Of a stretch of 64,000 nucleotides of DNA, positions 27,131-37,391 are shown in pieces. The notes beneath the pieces were generated by a model. It saw only the letters and a program-made list of their open reading frames with translations. It was not told where the DNA came from and searched no databases. The stretch comes from Planomicrobium sp. CPCC 101110 (GTDB lineage: Bacteria; Bacillota; Bacilli; Bacillales_A; Planococcaceae): assembly GCF_007859395.1 (NCBI RefSeq), contig NZ_VOHD01000003.1, forward strand, positions 1,524,637-1,588,636, in the 5' to 3' direction. The position numbers were made by a program, and so were the translations under genes. The number at the start of each line of letters is the position of its first letter. Positions within the stretch are counted from its first letter, which is position 1.

Positions 27131-28267
27131 ATGGCTACATTCAAATTACTTGCTACTGCGGCAATGGGCCTTGAGTCGATCGTTGCTGACGAAGTGAAAG
27201 CGCTGGGCTTTGAAACCCAGACCGAAAACGGAAAAGTCTTTTTTGAAGGAGACGAGAAGGCGATCGTTAAAGCGAATCTTTGGCTTCGCACAGCGGACCG
27301 GGTAAAAGTCATCGCCGGTGAATTCGATGCATATACGTTCGATGAGCTGTTTGAAAAGACAAAAGCGATTGAATGGGAAAAATTCCTTCCAGTCGATGCG
27401 GAGTTTCCCGTATCTGGAAAATCCGTAAAATCAACGCTCCATAGTGTGCCGAACTGCCAGTCGATCGTCAAAAAAGCGATTGTCGAACGGTTGAAAAAAG
27501 CTTACTTCCGTAATTCGTTTCTTGATGAATCGGGACCCCGCTTTAAAATAGAAGTTTCCATTTTAAAGGACAAAGTCCAATTGTCGATCGATACGAGCGG
27601 TGCCGGCTTGCATAAACGCGGCTATCGCCTCGACCAGGGAGAAGCTCCGTTGAAAGAAACACTGGCAGCGGCTCTTGTTAAACTGTCCCGCTGGACTCCG
27701 GACCGTCCATTTGTAGACCCGTTTTGCGGATCAGGCACCATTGCGATCGAAGCGGCAATGATCGGCCAAAACATAGCGCCTGGCTTCAACCGTGAATTCG
27801 ACAGTGAAGCATGGCCCTGGATCAAGCCGCAAATTTGGGAAGATGCCCGGAACGAAGCGGAGGAATTGGCAAATTATGACCAACCGCTAAATATTCTTGG
27901 TACGGATATTGATCACCGCATGGTGAAAATTGCTGAAGAAAATGCGCTGGAAGCTGGTTTTGCTGATTTGATTTCATTCAAACAGCGGCAAGTGAAAGAC
28001 TTTACTGCGCAGGAAGAAAATGGCGTCATTATCGGCAACCCGCCGTATGGAGAGCGGATCGGTGAGATTGAAGCCATTCAGGAAATGATTCAGGATATGG
28101 GGCGCGTGTTCTCAAAACATCCGACTTGGTCCGTCTATATGCTGTCTTCTATGGAGAAGTTCGAAACACTTTACGGCCAGCCAGCCACAAAAAAACGAAA
28201 ACTATTCAATGGTTTTATCCGGACAGATCTGTTTCAATTCTGGGGAGAAAGCCCAAAAAATAAATGA
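27131..28267 (+). CDS. ypsC: THUMP-domain class I rRNA methyltransferase YpsC
   Basis: 378 residues. An N-terminal ferredoxin-like/THUMP region (about 1-155), then a Rossmann methyltransferase with DPFCGSGTIAIEAA (SAM motif) and the N6/N2-methyltransferase box IIGNPPYGER. This architecture matches the RlmL-type family that makes N2-methylguanosine in 23S rRNA; the exact target base cannot be read from sequence. ATG follows GAAAGGGCG. The next gene follows after 51 bases. Confidence 0.92.
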   Translation: MATFKLLATAAMGLESIVADEVKALGFETQTENGKVFFEGDEKAIVKANLWLRTADRVKVIAGEFDAYTFDELFEKTKAIEWEKFLPVDAEFPVSGKSVKSTLHSVPNCQSIVKKAIVERLKKAYFRNSFLDESGPRFKIEVSILKDKVQLSIDTSGAGLHKRGYRLDQGEAPLKETLAAALVKLSRWTPDRPFVDPFCGSGTIAIEAAMIGQNIAPGFNREFDSEAWPWIKPQIWEDARNEAEELANYDQPLNILGTDIDHRMVKIAEENALEAGFADLISFKQRQVKDFTAQEENGVIIGNPPYGERIGEIEAIQEMIQDMGRVFSKHPTWSVYMLSSMEKFETLYGQPATKKRKLFNGFIRTDLFQFWGESPKNK

Positions 28268-28318
28268 CTAGAGAACGGGAGGGCTGACAGCTCTTCCGTT
28301 TCTCTGTGAGGAGCGTCT

Positions 28319-30226
28319 ATGAGACAACCACTACCATTTCCGTTAACGAAAGACAAAACTTTTTTTGAATCGCTCAGCGAGTGGATCGGCGATATTTTTT
28401 ACGATGTGCTTCCTGAAAAAGGCTATGATGAGCGGGACGAACAGATCTTTATGGCGTTTCAAATCGAGCAGGCGTTGAAAGAAAAAGCGGTCCTGTTCGC
28501 AGAAGCCGGCGTCGGAACGGGCAAGACGCTTGCGTATTTGCTTCCGGCTATCGCCTATGCACGCTATAAAGGCCGGCCGGCGCTCATTTCCTGCGCTGAC
28601 GAAACTTTGATCGAACAATTGGTCAAAAAAGGCGGCGATATTGACAGGCTGAACGAACTTTTCGGCTTGAAACTGGATGTCCGGCTGGCGAAATCGCGTG
28701 ATCAATATTTATGCCTGCAGCGCCTGGAAGGCGCTCAAAAACGGAGCGACGCTGAATTTTTGGACGATATCGAAGACAGCTTGCCGGAATTTGTGAACAA
28801 AACCTTTTCAATGCAAAACACTTTTCCATACGGCGAGCGTTCGAGCTTTCCGGATGTCACGGATGAAGAGTGGCAACAGGTCAATTACCATCCCATCCAG
28901 AATTGCGCAGCATGCGAACTGCGCAACAAATGCGGCCAGACGATTCATCGCAACCACTACCGCGAAGCGACTGATCTGGTCATTTGCTCGCATGACTTTT
29001 TGATGGAACATATTTGGACAAAAGAAACCCGTGCACGGGAAGGGCAATCGCCTTTGCTTCCTGAATTTTCATTGATTGTGCTGGATGAAGGGCATTTGCT
29101 GGAATTTGCTGCTCAGCGCGCTTTGACTTACGAAGTGCAGGAGAGAACATTGCTTGAAGTGACTGAAAGCATTATGGTGGACGGCGTGCGCGAAAAAACT
29201 TTGGGAATGATTGAAAAGAGCATTGACTTGCACAATGAATTTTTCAGGACGCTTCGTGCTTGTTTGATTCCCAGCCAAGAAGACCGGAAAGGCATCCATA
29301 AAAAACCGGAACTTGTTGCGCTCGGCAAAGAGCTGGTCCGCCATATCGATGAAATGATGGAAGAATTCGTCTTTGAAGGAGAACTGTACACCATTCCGGA
29401 GTATGAATTGAAAATGGCTGAAGAATATTTTGAGCAGTATACGTTCTCGATGCGCTTGTTCGTAGAAGAAGGCGACGCCATCAACTGGCTCGAAGTGAAG
29501 GATGAAGTGGAGACGCTTGTAATCATGCCGCGTCTTGTGACAGACATCTTGGATGAGAAATTGTTTGACGGCAAAGTGCCGATCGTCTTTTCTTCCGCCA
29601 CACTGTCCGTCCAGAAAGATTTCACGTATCTTGCCGACAGTCTGGGAATCTCCGGCTATCAATCTTTTTCGGTGCCTTCACCGTTTGACTATGAGGATGT
29701 CATGAAAGTCGTCAAGCATCCGCTGCATCAAAACGATAAGCATCAGCGGGTTTTCGAGCTGTTCGGCACGAACGACCAAACGCTTGTGCTGTTCAAGTCC
29801 AAAGAAGATATGGACAAATTCAAAGAAACCCTGCCTGTGGGACATGGAGTGAAAATCGAGTTTGAAGGTGACCGTGAATTGTCCACGGTAGTCAGGGAGT
29901 TCCAGGAGGGGCAATTCCAGGTGCTCTGCTCCTACCATTTATGGGAAGGCCTCGATCTGCCGGGTGAAGCGCTGACAAAAGTGGTCATTGTTGATCTGCC
30001 GTTTCCTCCTAAAGATCCGGTATTTGATGCAAAACGCAAATTCAGTGCCAACCCATTGGAAGAAATCGATTTGCCATTCATGCAGCTCCGTGTCCAGCAG
30101 GGCATTGGGCGTTTGATCCGGACATCCAATGATCACGGGGAAATCCATCTGCTCTTGAACGAAGACGAATTGGCCATTGAGCATCTATGGGAATCGATTC
30201 TTCCGGTCCAGGCGGAAAACGCCTAA
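28319..30226 (+). CDS. ypvA: YpvA, XPD/DinG-like helicase with probable Fe-S cluster
   Basis: 635 residues. Walker A EAGVGTGKT (about 62-70), DEGH box LDEGHLLEF (about 256), and C-terminal motif GIGRLIRT. Between the first two motifs are four cysteines: one in YLCLQR (about 132) and three in NCAACELRNKC (about 196-205), spaced as in XPD-family iron-sulfur helicases. There is no exonuclease domain, unlike the other DinG-like protein in the window. Presumably a 5'-3' DNA helicase in repair. ATG seven bases after GAGGAG. Confidence 0.9.
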   Translation: MRQPLPFPLTKDKTFFESLSEWIGDIFYDVLPEKGYDERDEQIFMAFQIEQALKEKAVLFAEAGVGTGKTLAYLLPAIAYARYKGRPALISCADETLIEQLVKKGGDIDRLNELFGLKLDVRLAKSRDQYLCLQRLEGAQKRSDAEFLDDIEDSLPEFVNKTFSMQNTFPYGERSSFPDVTDEEWQQVNYHPIQNCAACELRNKCGQTIHRNHYREATDLVICSHDFLMEHIWTKETRAREGQSPLLPEFSLIVLDEGHLLEFAAQRALTYEVQERTLLEVTESIMVDGVREKTLGMIEKSIDLHNEFFRTLRACLIPSQEDRKGIHKKPELVALGKELVRHIDEMMEEFVFEGELYTIPEYELKMAEEYFEQYTFSMRLFVEEGDAINWLEVKDEVETLVIMPRLVTDILDEKLFDGKVPIVFSSATLSVQKDFTYLADSLGISGYQSFSVPSPFDYEDVMKVVKHPLHQNDKHQRVFELFGTNDQTLVLFKSKEDMDKFKETLPVGHGVKIEFEGDRELSTVVREFQEGQFQVLCSYHLWEGLDLPGEALTKVVIVDLPFPPKDPVFDAKRKFSANPLEEIDLPFMQLRVQQGIGRLIRTSNDHGEIHLLLNEDELAIEHLWESILPVQAENA

Positions 30227-30279
30227 ACTGGCCAGCTTCTTGTGATACAATAAGCTCAGTATGTATAGGAGGGATTGCC

Positions 30280-31779
30280 TTGCCGCCCAAAAAAAAGTTT
30301 ATCGAACACCTGAAAAAAATGAACGGCTATAATGAAGCCGTTTCACTGTTATATTGGGATTTCCGCACAGGAGCACCAAAAAAAGGCGCTGATTTGCGTT
30401 CTGAAACAATCGGGATATTATCTTCTGAAGTGTTCCATTTATCGACTTCTGACGAGTTTGGCGAGATGATTTCCAATTTGGAAGAGAAAAAAGATGATCT
30501 GGATCCGGTCATGCGCCGGTCGGTGGAAGAAGCGAGAAAAGATTATGATCTAAGCAAGAAAGTTCCGCCTGAGGAATACAAGAGCTATGTCGTCTTGCAG
30601 GCAAAAGCAGAGTCGGTTTGGGAAGATGCCAAAGCGGCAGCCGATTTCACATTGTTCCAGCCTTATCTAGAGGATTTGGTTGCCAGCACGAAAAAAATGA
30701 TCGGCTATTGGGGCGAGAAAAACGGCAGCCCATACAACACGCTGCTGGATCAATACGAGCCAGGCATGACGACGAAAGTGCTGGATGATGTGTTTGGCAA
30801 ACTGCGCCAACGCATCGTGCCATTGGTTAAAAAAATTCAGGCATCACCGGACAAGCCCGATACCGATTTTCTATTCCGGCAGTTTCCAAAAGAAAAACAG
30901 CGTGAATTCAGTTATGAGATTTTGGGGCAATTGGGCTACGATTTTGAAGCGGGGCGACTGGATGAAACGGTCCATCCGTTCATGATCGGCATCAACCGCC
31001 ACGATGTGCGGATTACAACAAAATATGATGAAAAAGATTTCCGGACAGCGGTGTTTGGGACGATCCACGAATGCGGCCATGCGCTGTATGAACAGAATTT
31101 CAGCGAGAAGCTCTCAGGCATGCCGGTCGAGGACGGTGCTTCCATGGGAATCCATGAATCGCAGTCGCTGTTCTTTGAGAATTTTATCGGCCGCAATGAG
31201 CAGTTCTGGAAAAGTAATTTTGAACTGCTTCAAAGTTATGCTCCTGACCAGTTCGGCGAAGTTGAGCCCGGGGATTATTACCGGGCAATCAATGAAGCAA
31301 AGCCATCGTTGATCCGCATCGAAGCAGATGAACTGACTTATGCCCTTCATATCATGATCCGCTATGAACTGGAAAAAGGGTTGTTCAACGGGGATGTGCA
31401 AGTGAAGGATCTCCCAGCGCTTTGGAATGGGAAATATGAGGAGTATCTAGGGATCCGGCCTGGAAATGATGCTGAAGGAGTGCTTCAGGACGTCCACTGG
31501 GCGGGCGCGAGTTTTGGTTACTTCCCTTCCTACGCCCTTGGCTATATCTATGCAGCCCAGTTGAAAAACGCCATGTTGAAAGACGTGCCGAATTTCGATG
31601 GACTGCTCGAACAGGGCAATATAGCCCCGATCCGCGAATGGCTGACCGAACACGTGCACCAGCATGGAGCAATGAAAAAACCGCTCGAAATCCTCGAAGA
31701 CGCAACAGGCGAAGGCTTGAATGCAGAACATCTGGCTTCTTATCTGGAAGACAAGTATACTAAGATCTATCGCCTGTAA
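30280..31779 (+). CDS. ypwA: M32 metallocarboxypeptidase (Taq family) YpwA
   Basis: 499 residues, matching the family length of about 500. Mostly helical; the zinc site is HECGH in GTIHECGHALYEQ, followed about 28 residues later by the third-ligand region MGIHESQSLFFEN, both signatures of M32 carboxypeptidases, which trim C-terminal residues from peptides. The start is TTG at 30280, seven bases after AGGAGGG. An extended -10 (TGATACAAT) lies 30 bases upstream, so the gene can be transcribed on its own. Confidence 0.93.
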   Translation: MPPKKKFIEHLKKMNGYNEAVSLLYWDFRTGAPKKGADLRSETIGILSSEVFHLSTSDEFGEMISNLEEKKDDLDPVMRRSVEEARKDYDLSKKVPPEEYKSYVVLQAKAESVWEDAKAAADFTLFQPYLEDLVASTKKMIGYWGEKNGSPYNTLLDQYEPGMTTKVLDDVFGKLRQRIVPLVKKIQASPDKPDTDFLFRQFPKEKQREFSYEILGQLGYDFEAGRLDETVHPFMIGINRHDVRITTKYDEKDFRTAVFGTIHECGHALYEQNFSEKLSGMPVEDGASMGIHESQSLFFENFIGRNEQFWKSNFELLQSYAPDQFGEVEPGDYYRAINEAKPSLIRIEADELTYALHIMIRYELEKGLFNGDVQVKDLPALWNGKYEEYLGIRPGNDAEGVLQDVHWAGASFGYFPSYALGYIYAAQLKNAMLKDVPNFDGLLEQGNIAPIREWLTEHVHQHGAMKKPLEILEDATGEGLNAEHLASYLEDKYTKIYRL

Positions 31780-31788
31780 AATATGAAA

Positions 31789-31823
31789 GACCTTGAAAGC
31801 GCAGTGCTTTCAAGGCCTTTTTT
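31789..31823 (+). terminator. Intrinsic terminator of ypwA
   Basis: CCTTGAAAGC, loop GCAGT, GCTTTCAAGG, then a T-tract. Confidence 0.9.
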
Positions 31824-31998
31824 GTATATCTCTTGCTACTCCCCCATAGAGCAATATGCAAGCCGAAATAGGAGCCGATTTTCCCGGCTTTTGACATGGT
31901 ACGGGGGACTTTGCCTGTTCTATGGTATGTATTGAAGCGATGGAAGTTTTATTGAGTTCCCCCAACACTTTTCCAAAAAAGAACTTTTTGATTATAAT
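31824..31998. other. Non-coding spacer with inverted segments, possible dispersed repeat; promoter at its end
   Basis: No convincing gene. CCATAGA near 31848 and TCTATGG near 31920 are complementary, and C-rich and G-rich stretches (ACTCCCCC; ACGGGGGACT) lie between and around them. Read on the minus strand it has the look of an intergenic repeat element, but no second copy was seen in this window. At the right edge TATAAT (31993-31998) with a weak TTTTCC -35 probably drives the dehydrogenase gene. Confidence 0.35.
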
Positions 31999-32017
31999 GA
32001 AAACAGGAGGGGATATG

Positions 32018-32776
32018 ATGTTGAAATCATTCAGTTTAGAAGGCAAGACCGCTATCGTTACGGGAGCGGGGAAAGGGATCGGCAAAGCCATCGCACTTGC
32101 GGTTGCAGAAGCGGGAGCCAATGTTATGCTTGTTGCCCGGACGGAAGCCGACCTTAAACAAGTACAGCAGGAAATCGGCAATGGCCGGACGGATTATTGC
32201 GTAGCGGACATCACCGACCGGGTGCAAATCCGGAACGCTGTAGCGAAAACTGTCAAGGAGTTTGGAGGAGTCGATGTGCTGGTTAATAACGCGGGCATGA
32301 ATATCCGCTCGTCCCTTGCCAACGCAACTGACGCCGAGTGGCATAAGATCATGGACACCAATGCCCAAAGCGTCTTCATGTTTTCCCAAGAAGCGGCGAA
32401 AGAAATGAACGGCGGAGGTTCAATCATCAACATCAGTTCCGTCGGCGGCGAACGCGCATTAAAGACCGGCATCATCTACGCGGCCTCTAAAGCGGCGATC
32501 ATCCAGATGACAAAGGTCATGGCGATGGAGTGGGGTGCATCTAATATCCGGGTCAATGCGATTGGCCCGTGGTATTTCAGAACGCCGCTGACTGAAAAAC
32601 TGCTGAATGACGAAGAATACCTCGATTCGATATTGGCTGTCACGCCGATGAAGCGGGTCGGCGAACTTCCTGAAGTGGCATCGCCTGTAGTTTTCCTGGC
32701 ATCTGATGCAGCCAGCTACATAACCGGGCAAACATTGTTCGTTGACGGCGGGATGACCATCCATGGTTTTTCCTGA
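32018..32776 (+). CDS. Short-chain dehydrogenase/reductase
   Basis: 252 residues, classical SDR. Cofactor motif TGAGKGIG (about 14-21), VNNAGMN, the catalytic serine in NISSVGG, the YxxxK pair in YAASKAA, and a C-terminal substrate cap ending in [10 protein letters not shown]. An arginine after the second beta strand (VARTEAD) favours NADP(H). The family includes 3-oxoacyl-ACP reductases and sugar dehydrogenases; the substrate cannot be told. ATG at 32018 follows AGGAGGGG. Followed by a terminator and dynA. Confidence 0.88.
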   Translation: MLKSFSLEGKTAIVTGAGKGIGKAIALAVAEAGANVMLVARTEADLKQVQQEIGNGRTDYCVADITDRVQIRNAVAKTVKEFGGVDVLVNNAGMNIRSSLANATDAEWHKIMDTNAQSVFMFSQEAAKEMNGGGSIINISSVGGERALKTGIIYAASKAAIIQMTKVMAMEWGASNIRVNAIGPWYFRTPLTEKLLNDEEYLDSILAVTPMKRVGELPEVASPVVFLASDAASYITGQTLFVDGGMTIHGFS

Positions 32777-32783
32777 TTTTAAG

Positions 32784-32813
32784 AAATCCTTTCCTGTGGG
32801 AGAGGATTTTTTT
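32784..32813 (+). terminator. Intrinsic terminator after the SDR gene
   Basis: AAATCCTTTCC, loop TGT, GGGAGAGGATTT followed by T's. Confidence 0.75.
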
Positions 32814-32870
32814 CGTTCCCGTATAAAAAATGATATGATAGTAGCAGTATTTGAAGAAGGGGATTCGTAT

Positions 32871-35800
32871 ATGACAGCTTTAGATTATGAAAAAGAATTG
32901 ATCGATACAGCGCGGCTTTATCAAATTTTTGAAGAGAACGAAGATGCAGAACGTGCGGCCAAGGCGGAATTGTTTGCGAAAAAGGTGTTGAAAAACAATT
33001 TCATCATCGGTTTTGCCGGCCATTTTTCATCAGGGAAATCATCCATGATCAATGCGCTGACAGGCGAGACGTTATTGCCGTCCAGCCCGATTCCGACAAG
33101 CGCCAATATCGTAAACGTCCAAAAAGCCGATGCGGATTTCGCCATCGTCAATATGAAAGACGAAAAGCCGGTGTATTTTCCGGAAAACTATGATTTTGAA
33201 GCTGTCAAAGCATTTTGCAAGAGCGGGAATGTTATCCAAATCGAAATCGGCCATAAGGATTCTGTCTTGCCGCAAGGCATTACCGTCATGGACACGCCAG
33301 GCGTCGATTCCACCGATGACGCCCACCGCATGTCGACCGAATCTGCGCTCCATGTCGCCGATATGGTTTTTTACGTAATGGATTATAACCATGTACAGTC
33401 GGAACTGAATTTCAATTTTACGAAAGAACTTCAGAAATACACGGATTTGTATCTGATTGTCAATCAAATTGACAAACACCAAGACCAGGAACTCAGCTTC
33501 GCTGATTTCAAGCAGTCGGTCCAGGATTCTTTTGCGGCTTGGGGCGTGAAGCCTAAGGGCATCTTCTTTACTTCGCTGAAGGATTATGAATTTCCAGGAA
33601 ATGATTTTGCGAAAGTGAAAGACTTGGTCGCCTCTTCGATGGAAGGCTGGAAAGGGCATGTCGGCACTGCGGCGCATCAAGCGCTTCAGCAATTGAAAGA
33701 CGAGCATCTGCGGTTTTTGGAAGAAGAAAAAATTGAACGGCTCCATGCTTTCTCTTCTGTACTTTCGCCGGAAGAATGGGCAATGCGGGAAGATGTGAAA
33801 ATCGAAATGGCCAAAGTATCCCGGCGGATGTCAGTGCTGGATTTTGACGATTGGCAGAAAAACTTCGAAAAGTCCCGGAAAGAACTGGTGGAAAACGCCA
33901 ATATCATGCCTTATGAATTGCGGAACGCCTTAACCGCTTATCTGGAATCGGTGCAGCCGAATTTCAAAGTGGGATTGTTGTTCAGCGGCAAGAAGACCCA
34001 GGAAGAACGGGACGCACGCAAAATCGAAGTAGGGGACCGCTTGGCGACAGTTGTCGCTTCCCAAATCTCAAACCATATGAAAAAGTTGATGAAGGCCAGT
34101 TTGAAAGACGCTGGATTGTTGACTGATGAGGAAGCGCTTGCTATCGACGGCAAGGCTTATGATGTGCCATTTTCTGTTGTGGAAGAACAGATTCCGCGAG
34201 GGGCTGTTTTGTCTGGCGATGCCGTCTTGAATTTTGCCAACAGCATAACTTCTGCTGTCCAAAAATGGTTCATCAAAGAAACCGACGGCTGGAAAAAAGC
34301 GCAGAAAGAAAAATTCGAAGCGTTATCCGATGACGCCAGCACGGAAATGGATATGAAAGCGAACCAACTGAATCAAAAACTTTTGGCAATCCAAACATTA
34401 GAAGAAATGGACAGCCGAATTGGAAAAGTGAAACGTGATTTTTCAGCGGTCCTGCCGACGCAAAAACAGGCGGCCGAGGAAAAGGTGCGGCAGTGGCAAA
34501 AGAGTTTCCATGTCTCTGTAGAAGACATGAAGAAATTTGATCCGTCAATGCTTCAAGCGGAATCTGCTGAAGGGCCGGAGAACGAGCGGAGCACGGAAGA
34601 AGCAGCGGTGGCATCGTTCAATGAACAGGAAGTCATGCACAGGGCTCTGCGGACATCCGATGCCATTGCGCCGATCAAAGGCTTTGCCGAAACCGCAGAG
34701 TACTTGAAGAGAAAAGCGGCAAGGCTGAATGGCCAAGAGTTTACGATCGCTTTGTTCGGGGCATTCAGTGCCGGGAAATCTTCGTTCTCCAACGCATTGC
34801 TTGGTGAAAAGGTGCTTCCGGTATCGCCAAATCCGACAACAGCCACCATCAACCGGATCCGTCCGGTAACCCGAAATCATCCGCACGAAACAGCGGACGT
34901 CCGGCTGAAAACGGCAGCCCAGTTGACGGAAGATGTCCGGAATTCTTTCCAGGCACTTGGAGTCCCTGTGGCATCGCTGGACGAAGCTTACAAGAAAGCT
35001 TCGCAAATACCTGCCATCCAAGCCGCGGAACAGCAAGTGCACAAATCGTTTATCGCAGCGTTTGAAAAAGGCTACCCGGTGTTCCAGAACAAATTGGGGG
35101 AAACCATACGCGCCAACCGTGAAGAATTCGGCGAGTATGTGGCCAAGGAAGAAAAAAGCTGCTTTGTCGATGAAATCGATTTCTACTATGACTGCGACCT
35201 GACCCGGAGCGGAGTGACGCTCGTCGATACGCCGGGAGCGGATTCCATCAATGCGCGGCATACGAATGTGGCTTTTGAATATATCCGAAATGCCGACGCA
35301 ATCCTTTTCATCACCTACTACAATCACGCGTTTGCCCGGGCTGACCGCGAGTTTCTTATCCAGCTTGGCCGGGTCAAAGACGCTTTTGAAATGGACAAGA
35401 TGTTCTTTATCGTCAATGCAATCGACTTGGCAAACAGCGAGGAAGAAAAAGAAGCGGTGGAAAACTATGTAAGAAGCGAATTGCAGCGTTTCGGCATCCG
35501 GTTCCCGCGCCTGTTCGGGGTCTCGAGCCTCATGGCGCTGGCGGACAAGCAATCTTCCGGCATGCCGCAATTTGAAGAAGAGTTCCATCATTTCCTGAAA
35601 GAGGAACTGAAAGGGATGGCTGTCCAGTCGCTTGCGGAAGAAGAGCATAAAGCACTCGGCCGCTTCCGCAGCTTGATCGAACATACCGAAAAAAATCTTC
35701 TGAGGAAGGACGAACGGCTTGGGGAATTGAAGCGGCTTGAACAGCAGCTGCGCATTCTTTTCAGCGCATCCATTGCCAAGCTTCTTGAAAAGGAGGCGCT

Positions 35801-36452
35801 GCAGGAGTTGGACGAACTTGTTTACTATGTGAACCAGCGCGTGTTCTACCGCTTTAACGATTTCTTCAAGGAAGCCTTCAATCCCTCAGTATTTACGGGG
35901 AAAGCGCCACAGCAAGCGCTGGATGCAGCGCTTGCAGAAATCACCGGCATGGCGGCGTTCGATTTTCAGCAAGAACTGCGGGTCACCAATTTCCGGCTGG
36001 CCCAGTTTATTGAAAAGAGATTAGCGGGGCGTTTCAAGGAAGATACGCAAAAACTGATCGACATGAATCCGGACTTTTCCTTCACGCCGTACGAACCGGA
36101 GGAGCCGGCCATGCTTTCGGTGGACAAACCGTTTCACAATGCTGACTATAGTGCAGTTAAATCCCACTATAAAAACAATAAAAGCTTTTTTGAGAAAAAC
36201 GAAAAAGAAAAGCTTCGGGACGCCTTGCAGGCATTGATGGAACCCGATGCTCTCCGTTTTTTGGAACAGGAAAAAGTGAAGTTGGCTGAATGGGCGGAAT
36301 TCTGGATTGAACAGGAAGCGGAAGGGCTGCGCCAGCATATCCTTCGGCAGGCAATCGATCAAATCGATTCGGAACGGACGCTTCTCCAAGAACAGGAAAA
36401 GCTGACAGAATGGAAAGAACGGCTATCAAATTTACTTGGCGAAAGGGTGTAG
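32871..36452 (+). CDS. dynA: Double-headed bacterial dynamin DynA
   Basis: 1193 residues, the length of B. subtilis DynA (YpbR). Two dynamin-like GTPase modules are fused in tandem: P-loops GHFSSGKSS (about residue 50) and GAFSAGKSS (about 630); G3 motifs VMDTPGVDSTDD and LVDTPGADSIN; G4-like NQID and NAIDLA. Each GTPase is followed by long helical stalk sequence with hydrophobic tips. Members tether and fuse membranes and protect against pore damage and phage. ATG follows GAAGGGGA; an upstream in-frame ATG would start inside the previous gene. Confidence 0.95.
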   Translation: MTALDYEKELIDTARLYQIFEENEDAERAAKAELFAKKVLKNNFIIGFAGHFSSGKSSMINALTGETLLPSSPIPTSANIVNVQKADADFAIVNMKDEKPVYFPENYDFEAVKAFCKSGNVIQIEIGHKDSVLPQGITVMDTPGVDSTDDAHRMSTESALHVADMVFYVMDYNHVQSELNFNFTKELQKYTDLYLIVNQIDKHQDQELSFADFKQSVQDSFAAWGVKPKGIFFTSLKDYEFPGNDFAKVKDLVASSMEGWKGHVGTAAHQALQQLKDEHLRFLEEEKIERLHAFSSVLSPEEWAMREDVKIEMAKVSRRMSVLDFDDWQKNFEKSRKELVENANIMPYELRNALTAYLESVQPNFKVGLLFSGKKTQEERDARKIEVGDRLATVVASQISNHMKKLMKASLKDAGLLTDEEALAIDGKAYDVPFSVVEEQIPRGAVLSGDAVLNFANSITSAVQKWFIKETDGWKKAQKEKFEALSDDASTEMDMKANQLNQKLLAIQTLEEMDSRIGKVKRDFSAVLPTQKQAAEEKVRQWQKSFHVSVEDMKKFDPSMLQAESAEGPENERSTEEAAVASFNEQEVMHRALRTSDAIAPIKGFAETAEYLKRKAARLNGQEFTIALFGAFSAGKSSFSNALLGEKVLPVSPNPTTATINRIRPVTRNHPHETADVRLKTAAQLTEDVRNSFQALGVPVASLDEAYKKASQIPAIQAAEQQVHKSFIAAFEKGYPVFQNKLGETIRANREEFGEYVAKEEKSCFVDEIDFYYDCDLTRSGVTLVDTPGADSINARHTNVAFEYIRNADAILFITYYNHAFARADREFLIQLGRVKDAFEMDKMFFIVNAIDLANSEEEKEAVENYVRSELQRFGIRFPRLFGVSSLMALADKQSSGMPQFEEEFHHFLKEELKGMAVQSLAEEEHKALGRFRSLIEHTEKNLLRKDERLGELKRLEQQLRILFSASIAKLLEKEALQELDELVYYVNQRVFYRFNDFFKEAFNPSVFTGKAPQQALDAALAEITGMAAFDFQQELRVTNFRLAQFIEKRLAGRFKEDTQKLIDMNPDFSFTPYEPEEPAMLSVDKPFHNADYSAVKSHYKNNKSFFEKNEKEKLRDALQALMEPDALRFLEQEKVKLAEWAEFWIEQEAEGLRQHILRQAIDQIDSERTLLQEQEKLTEWKERLSNLLGERV

Positions 36453-36455
36453 AGG

Positions 36456-37385
36456 ATGAATGTTTTTATAGAAACGACTGATACAGAAAATTACCGATGG
36501 ATCGACGCGAGGTTTGAACTCGGCAAACCGGAAACAGGCCGTTCGCTTTATGATCAGGAACATGTAGCCGGTTCCATTTTTTGGGACTTGGAAAAAGATT
36601 TGTCGGACATGGAAACGGAAGGCGGCCGCCACCCGATGCCTTCAAAAGATCAATTGACCCGGTTGGTCCGTTCAAGCGGTTTGACGCCGGAAGATCAAGT
36701 GGTCATTTATGATCAAGGAGGCTCTCCTTTTGCCGCACGTGCGTGGTGGCTTTTGAAGTATGCAGGCTTTGAACACGCCTATATCAGCAAAATCGGCTAC
36801 TCTGCATTGAAAAACAGAGGGATTGCGGTTACATCCGAAGTTCCGGAATACGCGCCGACTTTTGCAGAACTTCAATTTGCCGATGCCTTGTATGCAGACC
36901 GCAATTACGTGAAGAACATTATCGCCGGCAAAGAACTGGGGGTATTGGTCGATGCGCGTTCAGCGGAACGGCATGCGGGAATCCACGAACCGCTTGATAA
37001 AGTGGCTGGACGGATTCCGGGAGCCCGCAATTTTGACTGGGCCCAGCTTGTCCATGGCGATGAATTCTACGAAGATGTCGACTTTAGTGATATTCTCCAA
37101 AAAAATGAACCGGCTGTCGTTTATTGCGGCAGCGGCGTTTCCGCAGCGGCTTTGTATGCAATGCTGACGGAAAAAGGGCATCATCAGCTGCGGCTTTATA
37201 CAGGAAGTTTTTCAGATTGGATTATGGACGAAGAAAACGTTGTGGAAATCGACCGTTCGGAACATCCGGAAGCAGCGGACGAAGAAACAAAGGCGATCTT
37301 GGCCAAGCTGATCCAGGAAGGCTATACCGGCGAAATGCTGATGAAAAAATTCGAGTTTGAAAAATCGCAGATCGGGAAGAAATGA
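36456..37385 (+). CDS. Tandem-rhodanese sulfurtransferase
   Basis: 309 residues with two rhodanese modules, as in thiosulfate/3-mercaptopyruvate sulfurtransferases. The first (about 1-125) has WIDARFELG and HVAGSIFWDLEKDL but no catalytic cysteine. The second carries Cys224 in VYCGSGVSA, the six-residue active loop. A helical tail of about 35 residues after residue 270 goes beyond the usual 280-residue length. Starts three bases after dynA, so almost certainly co-transcribed. Sulfur donor and acceptor unknown. Confidence 0.88.
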   Translation: MNVFIETTDTENYRWIDARFELGKPETGRSLYDQEHVAGSIFWDLEKDLSDMETEGGRHPMPSKDQLTRLVRSSGLTPEDQVVIYDQGGSPFAARAWWLLKYAGFEHAYISKIGYSALKNRGIAVTSEVPEYAPTFAELQFADALYADRNYVKNIIAGKELGVLVDARSAERHAGIHEPLDKVAGRIPGARNFDWAQLVHGDEFYEDVDFSDILQKNEPAVVYCGSGVSAAALYAMLTEKGHHQLRLYTGSFSDWIMDEENVVEIDRSEHPEAADEETKAILAKLIQEGYTGEMLMKKFEFEKSQIGKK

Positions 37386-37391
37386 ATTTGA

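Noticed and set aside
31810..32181. 123-codon open frame on the minus strand across the SDR 5' end
   Set aside because: It is a shadow of the SDR gene with no ribosome site; only the spacer part is unexplained and is reported as such.
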